Assembly (NCBI GenBank): GCA_017480485.1 | Contig: JAFVAN010000032.1 | Coordinates: 1-64,000, forward strand | Origin: Ruminococcus sp. | GTDB taxonomy: Bacteria > Bacillota_A > Clostridia > Oscillospirales > Ruminococcaceae | Reading direction: 5' to 3' | Length of the DNA stretch: 64,000 nucleotides | Part shown: positions 1 through 8,528 of the stretch, piece by piece | How the letters are laid out: each line of letters begins with the position of its first letter | How positions within the stretch are numbered: the stretch's first letter is position 1 | Program-made: the position numbers and the translations under genes | Notes under the pieces: model-generated | What the model was told of the DNA's origin: nothing | Seen by the model: the letters and a program-made list of their open reading frames with translations, nothing else | The model's database searches: none

Positions 1-33
1 GAAACCGTGCTTCCTGTGCTATACTATTCATGG

Positions 34-101
34 AACAACTCTCTTTTCATGATATTTTTGTTTGGGTTAGCACTTAACATTATATCATATTGAGAGTTGT
101 T
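34..101. terminator. Long imperfect hairpin, possible terminator of the upstream gene
   Basis: Bases 34-43 (AACAACTCTC) pair perfectly with 92-101 (GAGAGTTGTT), and 49-55 pair with 82-88, giving a long interrupted stem. A T-rich run follows (from 99). No gene of this window ends here, so it would serve a gene lying before position 1. It could equally be a stand-alone palindrome. Confidence 0.4.
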
Positions 102-136
102 TTTCTATTTTTCGTGTCTATGATCTATTGTAACAT

Positions 137-330
137 AACATCGGGGAACGAACGAGCAACCAGCATCGGGGAGCGAACGAGCAACCAGCAGCCATCGGGA
201 AAGCACCCGCACAAAGCCCACCGAACGGCATCAACGCCGCCTCATCCGCAAAGGCACCCACCTCCCCTCCGGGGAGGCGCTGAGACTTTGCGTATGCGCT
301 CGAATGAAAGATGGTGGGGGATTTAAAAGA
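137..330 (+). repeat. R1 dispersed repeat, copy a
   Basis: Contains a 25-bp tandem duplication (139-163 and 164-188), the palindrome CTCCCCTCCGGGGAG shared by other R1 copies, and the terminal motif GAAAGATGGTGGGGGATTTA. The terminal motif ends two bases before the -35 box of the ACT-domain gene. A short ORF across it is not credible, because the same sequence recurs in either orientation and different frames elsewhere in the window. Confidence 0.75.
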
Positions 331-331
331 C

Positions 332-360
332 TTGACGGAAGCGCAGAATTGTTATATAAT
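332..360 (+). promoter_or_regulatory. SigA-type promoter of the ACT-domain gene
   Basis: TTGACG at 332-337, a 17-bp spacer, and TATAAT at 355-360. It starts immediately after R1 copy a and lies about 37 bp before the start codon. Confidence 0.8.
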
Positions 361-397
361 AGAGGTATCATTAAAAAACAGAAAGGCTGGTATATAT

Positions 398-667
398 ATG
401 AGAGCAGTTGTGACCGTTATCGGCAAGGACGCCGTGGGGATACTCGCAAAGGTAAGCACCAAGTGCGCCGAGCATAACGCCAATGTCATCGAGGTGACAC
501 AGTCGGTGCTTCAGGATATGTTCGCAATGATAATGCTGGTGGATATCTCTAAGCTGGACGGCGACTTCGCCTCCCTGGCGGACGAGCTTACGGCCCTGGG
601 CGACAGCCTCGGCCTGAAGATACACACTATGCACGAGGATATCTTCAACTGTATGCACCATATCTGA
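398..667 (+). CDS. ACT domain-containing protein (UPF0237 family)
   Basis: An 89-residue protein consisting of one ACT domain, the small ligand-binding fold found in amino-acid sensing proteins. The sequence opens MRAVVTVIGKDAVGILAKVS, typical of the UPF0237 group, which is about 90 residues long. An upstream in-frame ATG at 311 is rejected: it lies before the promoter at 332-360 and within R1. The next gene, 144 bp downstream, is a UPF0210 protein, and these two families are very commonly adjacent, so a joint function in sensing or metabolising a small ligand is inferred. The intervening 144 bp hold a small hairpin around 715-733 and no gene. The exact ligand is unknown. Confidence 0.9.
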   Translation: MRAVVTVIGKDAVGILAKVSTKCAEHNANVIEVTQSVLQDMFAMIMLVDISKLDGDFASLADELTALGDSLGLKIHTMHEDIFNCMHHI

Positions 668-811
668 AGCAGCAGATCGTGATCGTAAAAAATCGGCGGA
701 AAAACGATATCTCTCTCCCCATAGTGGGAGAATACCTTTTTCCGCAATACCACGAGCCGCGGCAGCGGCGAGTGCATCCCAAAAACGGAAACAAATTAAA
801 GGAGTATTTTG

Positions 812-2167
812 ATGCTTAATACATACGACGTTCTTGAGACCATACGAATGATACAGGAGGAGTGTCTGGACATACGCACCATCACCATGGGCATCTCCCT
901 GCTGGACTGCATCGACCCCGACATCGACCGCGCCTGCAAAAAGGTCTATGACAAGATAACAGACCGCGCCGCGCGCCTTGTCGAGGTTGGAGAGCAGATA
1001 GAAAAGGAATTCGGCATCCCCATAATCAACAAGAGGATATCTGTCACACCCATAGCCATAATCTCCGCAGCCTGCGGGTGCTCGCCTGTTCCCTTTGCAA
1101 GGGCCATGGACGAGGCCGCAAAGGCCGTGGGCGTAAACCTCATCGGCGGCTATTCGGCTCTGGTGCAGAAGGGCTTCTCGGCGGGCGATCTGGAGCTCAT
1201 CAACTCCATCCCCGTGGCCTTGGCCACTACCGAGCGGGTGTGCTCCTCGGTCAACGTGGGCTCCACCAAGGCGGGCATAAACCTTGACGCCTGCAAGGTG
1301 ATGGGCAGGATAGTAAGAGAGTGCGCAGAGCAGACCGTGGACAGCGCCTGCTTCGGCGCCGCAAAGCTGGTGGTCTTCTGCAATTCAGTTGAGGATAACC
1401 CCTTTATGGCGGGCGCCTATCACGGCGTGGGTATGCCCGACTGCATGATAAACGTGGGCGTTTCGGGCCCCGGAGTAGTAAGGGCCGCCCTTAGAAAATA
1501 TCCCGACGCCGACATCTCACAGATAGCCGACGTAATCAAGAAGATAGCCTATAAGATAACCAGAGTTGGCCAGCTGGTGGGCGTTACCGCCTCCGAAAGG
1601 CTGGGCGTGCCCTTCGGCATAGTTGACCTGTCTCTGGCGCCGACCCCTGCGGTGGGCGACTCTGTTGCACATATCCTTGAGGAGATCGGTCTGGAGCGCT
1701 GCGGCACCCACGGCACCACCGCCGCCCTCGCCCTGCTCAACGACGCCGTCAAGAAGGGCGGAGTAATGGCCTGCTCCCGCATAGGCGGGCTCTCGGGCGC
1801 CTTCATCCCCGTCTCCGAGGACGCAGGAATGATCGACGCCGCCAAGGCAGGCACCCTCTCGATCGAAAAGCTTGAGGCCATGACAGCGGTATGCTCCGTT
1901 GGCCTTGATATGATAGTTGTCCCCGGGGACACCGAGGCCGACACCATCGCCGCTATCATTGCGGACGAGGCGGCCATTGGCATGGTCAACAGCAAGACCA
2001 CCGCCGTCCGTGTCATCCCCGCCATCGGCAAGCAGATAGGCGAGGAGCTGGACTGGGGCGGCCTCTTCGGCTGCGGCCCCGTTATGCCCCTGCACAAGGA
2101 GAGCGCCTCCAAGTTCATAAACCGCGGCGGCCAGATACCCGCGCCTATGCAGTCCTTGAAGAACTAA
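812..2167 (+). CDS. UPF0210 (PFL-family) protein
   Basis: A 451-residue protein of the conserved UPF0210 family, which is related to the anaerobic PFL-like enzyme fold in sequence classification but has no established reaction. The start is the ATG at 812, preceded by AAAGGAG at 799-804; a TTG three bases upstream is less likely. Its length matches the family norm of about 450. It probably forms a unit with the upstream ACT-domain gene, the usual partner. No signal peptide or membrane segment is apparent, so it should be cytoplasmic. The gene ends in front of a three-hairpin R3 element that separates it from the convergent ABC exporter. Confidence 0.9.
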   Translation: MLNTYDVLETIRMIQEECLDIRTITMGISLLDCIDPDIDRACKKVYDKITDRAARLVEVGEQIEKEFGIPIINKRISVTPIAIISAACGCSPVPFARAMDEAAKAVGVNLIGGYSALVQKGFSAGDLELINSIPVALATTERVCSSVNVGSTKAGINLDACKVMGRIVRECAEQTVDSACFGAAKLVVFCNSVEDNPFMAGAYHGVGMPDCMINVGVSGPGVVRAALRKYPDADISQIADVIKKIAYKITRVGQLVGVTASERLGVPFGIVDLSLAPTPAVGDSVAHILEEIGLERCGTHGTTAALALLNDAVKKGGVMACSRIGGLSGAFIPVSEDAGMIDAAKAGTLSIEKLEAMTAVCSVGLDMIVVPGDTEADTIAAIIADEAAIGMVNSKTTAVRVIPAIGKQIGEELDWGGLFGCGPVMPLHKESASKFINRGGQIPAPMQSLKN

Positions 2168-2185
2168 AGCTGAAATAATAACAAA

Positions 2186-2304
2186 GAAAAAAGGGATATC
2201 CCGCCAAGCACGGCGGAATATCCCTTTGTTTTTTCTCGCCGCCTTCGGCGGCGAGGAGAAGTTCCGGGAAAGCATACTCCCCCGGTGGGGGAGCACGCTT
2301 TCCC
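2186..2304. repeat. R3 three-hairpin element, copy a (bidirectional terminator candidate)
   Basis: Three consecutive hairpins: 2186-2229 (arms AAAGGGATAT and ATATCCCTTT), 2236-2254 (TCGCCGCC TTC GGCGGCGA) and 2266-2304 (GGGAAAGC and GCTTTCCC). It lies between two convergent genes. The first hairpin is followed by a run of T. Three further copies occur at 8.3, 13.8 and 38.2 kb, with different stem sequences but preserved pairing. Confidence 0.75.
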
Positions 2305-2315
2305 TTTGAAAGTCT

Positions 2316-4148
2316 TTACGTCTTATTCCCTGCGAACTGTGTGCGGTACAGGTCGTAGTAGGTCCCCTGGCGGGCGATGAGTTCATCGTGGCTGCCGATC
2401 TCGGCTACGCGGCCGTGGTCGATGACCACTATCTTGTCCGCGTCCCGAATGGTGGAGAGGCGGTGAGCGATTATCAGCGAGGTGCGGTCCTTCATAAGGG
2501 CCACCATGGCGGACTGGATGTGCATCTCCGTTCGGGTGTCAACACTGGAGGTGGCCTCGTCAAGGATGAGTATCTTCGGGTCAGCCAGCACGGCACGGGC
2601 AATGGAGAGCAGCTGCCGCTGGCCCTGAGAGAGGTTCGAGCCCCCTTCGGAAAGGGGCGTGTCGTATTTCTGGGGCAGGCGCTCGATGAACTCGTCGGCA
2701 TAGGCCTTGGAGGCGGCCTCTCTGAGCTCCTCGTCCGTGGCGGCCTTGCGGCCGTAACGGATGTTGTCGGCGATGGTCCCCGAGAACAGCACCGTGTCCT
2801 GTAAAACTATGGCTATGGCGCGGCGCAGCTCCTGCATTTTGATGTCATAAATATTAGTGCCGTCAACGGTTATGCTGCCGCTGTCGATGTCGTAGAAGCG
2901 GGTCAGAAGGTTAACTATGGTGGTCTTGCCCGAGCCCGTGGCCCCGACGATGGCTATCTTCTGGCCGCGGCTGACGTTAAGGTCAAGGTTTTTAAGCACA
3001 GGCTCGCCCGGAACGTAGGAGAAGGTGATATCCTTGAAGCTTATCTCGCCCTTGACGTCCTCGGCGGTGAAGGAGGAGCGGCCGTTGTCGGGCTCGGGGT
3101 CCGCCTCCATTACCTCAAAGATGCGCTCCGCGCCCGCGACGGCGGTCTGGATGTTTGCGTACTGGTTGGCGATCTCGTTTATTGGGCGGGAGAACTGCTT
3201 TGAATAGAGCACGAAGGCCTGAATGGTGCCCACGGTTATCCAGCCCTTGATGCTGAACCAGCCGCCGAAGGCAGCTATCAGCACAAATCCAAAGTTCGAG
3301 ATGCAGTTCATGAGCGGGCCCATCATGCCGCCGCAAATCTGGGCCTTGATGCCCGTTTTCCGCAGCTCGTCGCTCATGCCGTCAAAGTCCGCCACTGCGT
3401 CACCCTCCTTGGAGTAGGCAACAACGGTCCTGTAGCCCGTCACCATCTCCTCAACGTGGCTGTTGATCTTTCCAAGTATCACCTGCTGCTCGATGAAGAA
3501 CTTCTTCATGTACTTCGTCATCTTTGCCGAAACGAAGACAGTCAGGAAGATGGTGGACAGGGAGATAAGCGTCAGCAGCGGCGAGTAGGTGAGCATTATT
3601 ATGAACGTTCCTATGACCGTCAGCACTCCCGAGATAAGGGAGCCGATGGACTGGGAAACGGTGGTGGAGATGTTCTCCACGTCATTGGTCATGCGGCTCA
3701 TAAGGTCGCCGTGACGGTGATTGTCGATGTATTTTATCGGCAGCCGCACAAGGCTCTCGAAAAGGTCCCGTCGCATGGTGCGCACCGTGTACTGGGAGAG
3801 CTTCGCCGAGAAGATGCCCTGAAGGTAGGTGAACAGCGCCTGTGCGCCGTAGACCACGGCCAGAGCTATAAGGGTCTTTACAAGCTTCTCCGTGTCAACG
3901 CTGAGCCGCTGATCTGTCAGGGTCATGCAGTCGATGGCTATCTGCTGTATCTTCGGGGCGGCAAGGCCCAGAAGGGTGATGAGCAGCATTACCGCCAGCA
4001 GGGCGAAGAAGAGATATTTGTTCCTGCCGATGTATTTCATCAGCTTGCCGAGGGTGGCGCGGGCGTTCTTGGGCTTTTCGCCGTTTATGCGGGCCTCGTT
4101 TCGGGGGCCGCCCTTTCCGCCGGGTCCCATTGGTGGCATTGGGGGCAT
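2316..4148 (-). CDS. Heterodimeric ABC exporter, subunit with canonical ATP site
   Basis: A 610-residue half-transporter: a transmembrane domain with six predicted helices (about 40-340) followed by a nucleotide-binding domain. Walker A is GATGSGKT at 402-409, the signature is LSQGQ at 506-510, and Walker B ends in Asp530 followed by the catalytic Glu531. The N-terminus is a Met/Pro/Gly-rich tail. The start codon overlaps the stop of the upstream partner (TAATG), so the two are translationally coupled and almost certainly form a heterodimer. Such pairs export drugs, lipids or peptides; the substrate cannot be read from sequence. MarR control suggests an efflux pump induced by a small molecule. 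Confidence 0.93.
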   Translation of the reverse strand: MPPMPPMGPGGKGGPRNEARINGEKPKNARATLGKLMKYIGRNKYLFFALLAVMLLITLLGLAAPKIQQIAIDCMTLTDQRLSVDTEKLVKTLIALAVVYGAQALFTYLQGIFSAKLSQYTVRTMRRDLFESLVRLPIKYIDNHRHGDLMSRMTNDVENISTTVSQSIGSLISGVLTVIGTFIIMLTYSPLLTLISLSTIFLTVFVSAKMTKYMKKFFIEQQVILGKINSHVEEMVTGYRTVVAYSKEGDAVADFDGMSDELRKTGIKAQICGGMMGPLMNCISNFGFVLIAAFGGWFSIKGWITVGTIQAFVLYSKQFSRPINEIANQYANIQTAVAGAERIFEVMEADPEPDNGRSSFTAEDVKGEISFKDITFSYVPGEPVLKNLDLNVSRGQKIAIVGATGSGKTTIVNLLTRFYDIDSGSITVDGTNIYDIKMQELRRAIAIVLQDTVLFSGTIADNIRYGRKAATDEELREAASKAYADEFIERLPQKYDTPLSEGGSNLSQGQRQLLSIARAVLADPKILILDEATSSVDTRTEMHIQSAMVALMKDRTSLIIAHRLSTIRDADKIVVIDHGRVAEIGSHDELIARQGTYYDLYRTQFAGNKT

Positions 4149-5872
4149 TACTCCTCACCTCCCGTCTGTTTTACCTGCGAGCGGTAGATGTCCTGATACA
4201 CGGCGCAGGTTTTAAGCAGCTCCTCATGGGGGGCGCAGGCCACTATCCTGCCGTGGTCGATGACGGCTATCCTGTCGCAGCTCTTGACGCTGGCTATGCG
4301 CTGGGCAATGGTTATCAGCGTAGTGCCAGCGAGGCTCTTTTGCAGGCCCTCGCGGAGCTTTGCCTCGGTGCCAAGGTCCAGAGCCGAGGTGGAGTCGTCG
4401 AATATAAGAATCTCGGGGCGCTTGAGCACGGCGCGGGCAATGGATATGCGCTGCTTCTGCCCGCCCGAGAGAGAGGCTCCCTTTTCTGCTATCTTAGTGT
4501 TGTACCCGTCCGGCAGCTGTGAGATGAACTCGTCTGCCTGGGCGATCTTAGCGGCCTCGATGACCTGCTCGTCCGGGGCGTCCTTATCTCCCCAGCGGAT
4601 GTTCTCGGCGGCGGAGGCAGAGAAGAGCTCGCTCTTCTGCAAAACGATGCCCACCCTGCGCCTGAGCTCCTCAAGGGGGAACTCACGCACGTTGGTGCCG
4701 TCCACAAACACCTCGCCCTCGGCGGCGTCGTAGAAACGGGGGATAAGGTTCACCAGCGAGCTCTTTCCTGAGCCCGTGGCGCCAAGTATGGCAATATTCT
4801 CGCCAGCCCTGATGTCAAGGTCTATGCCCGAGAGCACGGGTCTTCCCGTAGAGCCGGGGTAAGCGAAGGAAACGTTTTTGAAGGATACGGTGCCGCTCCT
4901 GTCCTGAGGGACGGAAGTGCCGCCCTTTACGGCGGGCTCGGTCTCCAGCACCTCGTTCAGCCTTTTTGCCGAGGCCGAGGCCTTGGAGATGGTCTGAAAC
5001 ATCATGGAGAGCATCATTATCCCGTGGAGTATCTGGGTAACATAGGTTATTGCGGCCATGACCTCGCCCACCTTGAGCTCGGCGGCCTTAACCTGCAATC
5101 CGCCGATGTAGATGACCATTATCACGGCGGCGTTCATTATTATCATCAAAAAGGGCTGCAGCAGTGCCACAAGCTTCATTACCCTCAGGTTCGCCTCGGT
5201 GAGGTCGGTGTTGGCGTCCCCGAAGCGGCGGGTCTCGTGGTCCTCGCGGACGTAGGCCTTTACGACTCTGGCTCCGGTGATGTTCTCCTGCATTACTGAA
5301 TTCACACGGTCGAGCCTGCCCGCAACTATATTATAGAGTGGGTTGGCACGGCGCATTATCAGCACCACCAGCAGGGCCTCCAGCGGCAGCGACACCGCCA
5401 CCACCAGCCCGAAGCTCACATCCAGCTGCATCATCATTATTATGCCGCCCACAAGGAACATCATGTTTCTGACGAACATCCGAAGGGCAAAATCCACCAG
5501 CTGCTGGATGGAGGTGATGTCCGTCGTCAGGCGGGTGACGAGGGAGCCCGTGGTGAATTTGTCGGTCTGCTGGAAGGACAGGGACATGACCTTTCCGAAG
5601 ACGTCCCGCCGCAGGTCACGGGCGAAGCCCTGAGAGGCGCAGCCGCTGAAGGCCGCCGACCCAACTCCGCTGGCGCCGCCCACGATTATGAGCAGCAGCA
5701 TGATGGCGCCCGTAGAGATTATGACGTTCATATTCTGGAGCAGCACGCCGTCATCGACGATCTGTGACAAGAGCTTTGGCTGCCACAGGTCCACCAGCAC
5801 CTCGCCGATCATGGCAAGGGGCGTCAGAAGCGCGAACATCCAGTAGGGCTTTAGATATCTGGCGAGCTTCAC
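4148..5872 (-). CDS. Heterodimeric ABC exporter, subunit with degenerate ATP site
   Basis: A 574-residue half-transporter with six membrane helices (about 10-290) and an ATPase domain. Walker A is at 364-372 and LSGGQ at 468-472. After the Walker B Asp492 the catalytic Glu is replaced by Asp493 (IFDDSTSALD). That substitution marks the non-hydrolysing site in heterodimeric exporters of the TM287/288, BmrCD and LmrCD type, and agrees with the intact site in the partner. The start is GTG, overlapping the stop of the MarR gene (GTGA) with a GAGGA ribosome-binding sequence just before it. It is the second gene of the MarR-ABC-ABC operon. Confidence 0.93.
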   Translation of the reverse strand: MKLARYLKPYWMFALLTPLAMIGEVLVDLWQPKLLSQIVDDGVLLQNMNVIISTGAIMLLLIIVGGASGVGSAAFSGCASQGFARDLRRDVFGKVMSLSFQQTDKFTTGSLVTRLTTDITSIQQLVDFALRMFVRNMMFLVGGIIMMMQLDVSFGLVVAVSLPLEALLVVLIMRRANPLYNIVAGRLDRVNSVMQENITGARVVKAYVREDHETRRFGDANTDLTEANLRVMKLVALLQPFLMIIMNAAVIMVIYIGGLQVKAAELKVGEVMAAITYVTQILHGIMMLSMMFQTISKASASAKRLNEVLETEPAVKGGTSVPQDRSGTVSFKNVSFAYPGSTGRPVLSGIDLDIRAGENIAILGATGSGKSSLVNLIPRFYDAAEGEVFVDGTNVREFPLEELRRRVGIVLQKSELFSASAAENIRWGDKDAPDEQVIEAAKIAQADEFISQLPDGYNTKIAEKGASLSGGQKQRISIARAVLKRPEILIFDDSTSALDLGTEAKLREGLQKSLAGTTLITIAQRIASVKSCDRIAVIDHGRIVACAPHEELLKTCAVYQDIYRSQVKQTGGEE

Positions 5873-6360
5873 TCCTCATCTTCCTCGATCAGATTGCGAA
5901 GCAGCTTTTTGAGCAGCTCGTTGAGGGTAGCTCTCTCCTCGCGGGTGATGCCCTTCATCAGCAGCTCATCCCTGCTCTTGAAGAGCCCGCGGACGAGCTG
6001 GTCCTTCTTGCGGCCCTGCTTGGTTATGTACACCATTACGCGGCGTCTGTCCTGAGTATCGTGGACCCGCTCCACAAGGCCGTCCTCCTCCATCTTGTTA
6101 AGGGCGGCGGAGACGCTTGGGGGCGAGAGCTTTGCGAGCCTTGCAAGCTCCTGCTGGGTAAGGCCGTCCTGGGCGCAGAGGATGGCGAACATCCTTCTGT
6201 AGCCGTGGGAGACATTCTCGCTGCCCGCGTCCCGGTGTATGGTCTTGTGGAACAGCCGCGAGATATCGTTTATCAGCATAGAGGGCTCAGGGTCCTGCAT
6301 CTCAAGCAGATTACGGCTCAGCTTTTCACATGGCATTTTCTTTTCCTGCATAGTATTCAT
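5869..6360 (-). CDS. MarR-family transcriptional regulator
   Basis: A 163-residue protein with a winged helix-turn-helix at about 50-130, including LTQQELARLAKLSPPSVSAA and the wing DTQDRRRVMVYIT. MarR proteins are dimeric repressors released by small phenolic or lipophilic ligands. It is the first gene of an operon with two ABC half-transporters, each coupled by overlapping stop and start codons. The promoter upstream carries two ATTAG-based inverted repeats directly after the -10 box, so autorepression is likely. The spacing between start and AAAGG is short but acceptable. Confidence 0.92.
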   Translation of the reverse strand: MNTMQEKKMPCEKLSRNLLEMQDPEPSMLINDISRLFHKTIHRDAGSENVSHGYRRMFAILCAQDGLTQQELARLAKLSPPSVSAALNKMEEDGLVERVHDTQDRRRVMVYITKQGRKKDQLVRGLFKSRDELLMKGITREERATLNELLKKLLRNLIEEDEE

Positions 6361-6370
6361 CCTTTCGTTG

Positions 6371-6394
6371 GCTAATAATTAGCAGACTAATTAG
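6371..6394 (-). promoter_or_regulatory. Candidate MarR operator (two palindromes)
   Basis: GCTAATAATTAGC at 6371-6383 is a perfect palindrome around a central base, and CTAATTAG at 6387-6394 is a second. Both lie between the -10 box and the marR start codon, where a bound dimer would block transcription. Confidence 0.65.
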
Positions 6395-6405
6395 CTTCCT
6401 AAACA

Positions 6406-6434
6406 ATTATATTATAAAACAGCCGCCCCGTCAA
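6406..6434 (-). promoter_or_regulatory. SigA-type promoter of the marR-ABC operon
   Basis: On the minus strand: TTGACG (6434-6429), a 17-bp spacer, and TATAAT (6411-6406). The expected start of transcription is close to the upstream palindrome of the operator. Confidence 0.8.
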
Positions 6435-6464
6435 TAGAGCGGCAAATAAATTTTTTGTAAATAT

Positions 6465-6835
6465 TTTAGGGCACCTACCATGGTTGCTCTGCTGCCGCGG
6501 GAGGTGGCTCGGCGCAAGTCGAGACGGAGGGGTTCCTGCCGTAGCCCGCTGCTTTGCCGCTCGCCGGACGGAAAAATCGCTTCGCTCTTTCCTGATGGAG
6601 CGGGGCGTTCAGTCGTTGCGGCGCAGCAATATGCCCCCACCCGGGATGGGTGGGGGCCGTTAGTTTTGTGCGCCCATGTTTGATTGTGCTGCGCCGCGGT
6701 TTAACGGTAGTTTGGTGCGTGTTTCGCGGGGTCCGCGACCAAAGGCTCTGCCTTTGGAATCCGCCAAGGGCTAACGCCGCCCTTGGAACCGGCGAATGCG
6801 CTTCGCGGGCGGGGGCGGGATTAGTGCTGCTCACA
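6465..6835. repeat. R2 multi-hairpin repeat, copy a
   Basis: Fills the gap between the marR promoter and spoVAE. It contains a series of inverted repeats: GCGGCGCAGCA with TGCTGCGCCGC, CCCCCACC with GGGTGGGGG, CCAAAGGC with GCCTTTGG, and CCAAGGG with CCCTTGG. The same blocks recur near 18.3-18.6, 24.1-24.6, 36.7-36.9 and 53.4-53.5 kb. ORFs across it run on both strands in several frames and are not credible. Confidence 0.7.
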
Positions 6836-7201
6836 TCAATACTTCTGTGAGCTCCTCGCGAACCTTGCGGCTGTGAAGCCAAAGATCAGCGCTGCTGTCA
6901 CTCCTGCAGCTGCACTCGTCAGGCCCCCCGTGAAGGCCCCTAACAGCCCGTTCTCGTTCACGGCCTTCTTCACTCCCTCTGCCACCAGACAGCCGAAGCC
7001 CGTCAGCGGCACTGTCGCCCCTGCCCCTGCAAACTCGATGAGCGGCTGGTATATCCCCAGCGCCCCCGCAATGACCCCCGCCACTACATAGCTCACAAGT
7101 ATCCTCGCGGGGGTCAGGGCGGTCTTGTCTATCAACACCTGTCCCGCCGCGCAGAACAGCCCGCCGACCACAAAGGCGATAATATATTCGTTGATGCTCA
7201 T
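6836..7201 (-). CDS. spoVAE: Stage V sporulation protein AE
   Basis: A 121-residue membrane protein, MSINEYIIAFVVGG onwards, with about four hydrophobic segments and the GFGCLVAEGVKKAV stretch typical of SpoVAE. SpoVA proteins form the channel through which dipicolinic acid enters the forespore and leaves the germinating spore. The ATG at 7201 is chosen because it overlaps the spoVAD stop (ATGA) and gives the usual family length; the ORF runs further upstream in frame but within spoVAD. The partner spoVAC is not found next to the pair. Confidence 0.92.
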   Translation of the reverse strand: MSINEYIIAFVVGGLFCAAGQVLIDKTALTPARILVSYVVAGVIAGALGIYQPLIEFAGAGATVPLTGFGCLVAEGVKKAVNENGLLGAFTGGLTSAAAGVTAALIFGFTAARFARSSQKY

Positions 7202-8226
7202 ATGCCGCCTCCGTTCCTTTCGCTCCAAGGGGAGCTTGACAGCCACAGCGCGTGAGAGATGGCGGGGATGGTCTCGCCCTGCTGGCTGACCGTTGGCGAG
7301 AGCAGCGCCCCCGTGGCCGCAAACAGGATGTTTTTGTATTCTCCGCACCTAAGCCTTGGCACAAAGTAGCCCGCCAGCATACTTGCGGCGCAGCCCGCAC
7401 CGCTTGCCCCCGCGTGGACGTCCTGCTCCTCGAAGGAGTAGAGCATGGTGCCGCAGTCCAGATGGAGGGAGCGGATGTCCGTGCCGTCCTTCTCGAAGAG
7501 CTCGCACAGCAGCCTGCTGCCCACCTTGCCCAAGTCCCCGGTGACGATGCAGTCGAAGTCCTCGGGGCTCATGCCTGTGTCGGCAAGAAAGCTGCGGATA
7601 GTGCTGTAGGCGGCGGGGGCCATGGCGGCGCCCATGTTATTGGCGTCGGTGACTCCCAGGTCGGTGATTCGGCCTATTGCAGCGGCACGCACGAAGGGAG
7701 GGAGCTTCTCGCCGGAAAATACCAGCGCTCCCGAGGCAGTGGCGGTGTACTGAGATGTGGGCGTCCGCTGGCCGCCGTAGTTGAGGGGAAAGCGGTACTG
7801 CCGCTCCGCCGCGCAGAAGCTGGAGGATGTGACCGCCATGGCCCGCGAGACATATCCTCCGTCGATAAAAAGAGCCGCCAGCAGCGCCCCCTCGGTGATG
7901 GTGGAGCAGGCCCCATATACACCCAGATAGGGGATGTCGAAGCACCTTAGGCCATAGGTGGAGCCTACGCACTGGTTCAGCAGGTCGCCGCCGAACATCA
8001 CGTCGATATCCTCCTCCCGGAGGCCGCCCTTCGAGAGGGCGTGCAGCACCGTTTCCTTTAGCAGCTTGCTCTCTCCCTGCTCAAAGGTATCCGCCGAAAA
8101 ATAGGGGTCCTCGTTTATCTTGTCGAAGGCCGAGCACATAGGCCCTTCGCCCTCCATCTTGCCGCCCACTGCGGCTGCCGCCGCCACCGACGGCGAGCTT
8201 CTGAAGATCAATGTACTTCCTTTCAT
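7198..8226 (-). CDS. spoVAD: Stage V sporulation protein AD
   Basis: A 342-residue thiolase-fold protein that binds dipicolinic acid in the spore inner membrane complex. Recognisable stretches include YGACSTITEGALLAALFI, TATASGALVFSG and DLGVTDANNMGAAMAPAA. The ATG at 8226 is preferred over a GTG six bases upstream because GGAGG precedes it by a normal distance. It is translationally coupled to spoVAE. The gene directly upstream is an unrelated HAD phosphatase behind an R3 element, so spoVAC is missing from the local cluster. Confidence 0.94.
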   Translation of the reverse strand: MKGSTLIFRSSPSVAAAAAVGGKMEGEGPMCSAFDKINEDPYFSADTFEQGESKLLKETVLHALSKGGLREEDIDVMFGGDLLNQCVGSTYGLRCFDIPYLGVYGACSTITEGALLAALFIDGGYVSRAMAVTSSSFCAAERQYRFPLNYGGQRTPTSQYTATASGALVFSGEKLPPFVRAAAIGRITDLGVTDANNMGAAMAPAAYSTIRSFLADTGMSPEDFDCIVTGDLGKVGSRLLCELFEKDGTDIRSLHLDCGTMLYSFEEQDVHAGASGAGCAASMLAGYFVPRLRCGEYKNILFAATGALLSPTVSQQGETIPAISHALWLSSSPWSERNGGGI

Positions 8227-8342
8227 AGGCACCTCCGGTCTTTTAATTGTATTATTGCCGAAGAGAGGAAGGATATTCAGGAGCGATCAAGCGGCTTTTG
8301 GCGAAAAATGGGGCTATTGCGCCATTGTCTTATAAAAAAACC

Positions 8343-8470
8343 GAAACAAAGGGATATACCGCCCCGCAAGGGGTGATATATCCCTTTGTTTCTTACGGCC
8401 GAGCCGCTTCGCGGCTCGGCCAAATGCCGTAAATGGGCGCTCCCCAGTTTGGGGTGCACCCATTTACGGC
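8343..8470. repeat. R3 three-hairpin element, copy b
   Basis: Hairpin 1: 8343-8358 pairs with 8377-8392 (GAAACAAAGGGATATA and its complement). Hairpin 2: 8397-8421 (GGCCGAGCCGC TTC and its complement). Hairpin 3: 8426-8470 (GCCGTAAATGGG and its complement). It lies between the HAD gene and spoVAD, both on the minus strand. Confidence 0.75.
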
Positions 8471-8528
8471 GAGAGGACTGTGTAACAGCCTCATTTTTCG
8501 CAATTATCCGATTATTTGCATCAAGCTT

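Noticed and set aside
90..326. 78-codon ORF on the plus strand
   Set aside because: Lies over R1 repeat sequence that recurs elsewhere in other frames and orientations; no ribosome-binding site; overlaps the promoter side of the ACT gene.
6475..6882. 135-codon minus-strand ORF in the gap after marR
   Set aside because: Entirely within R2 repeat sequence and overlaps the spoVAE 3' end; the same DNA is read in other frames in other copies.
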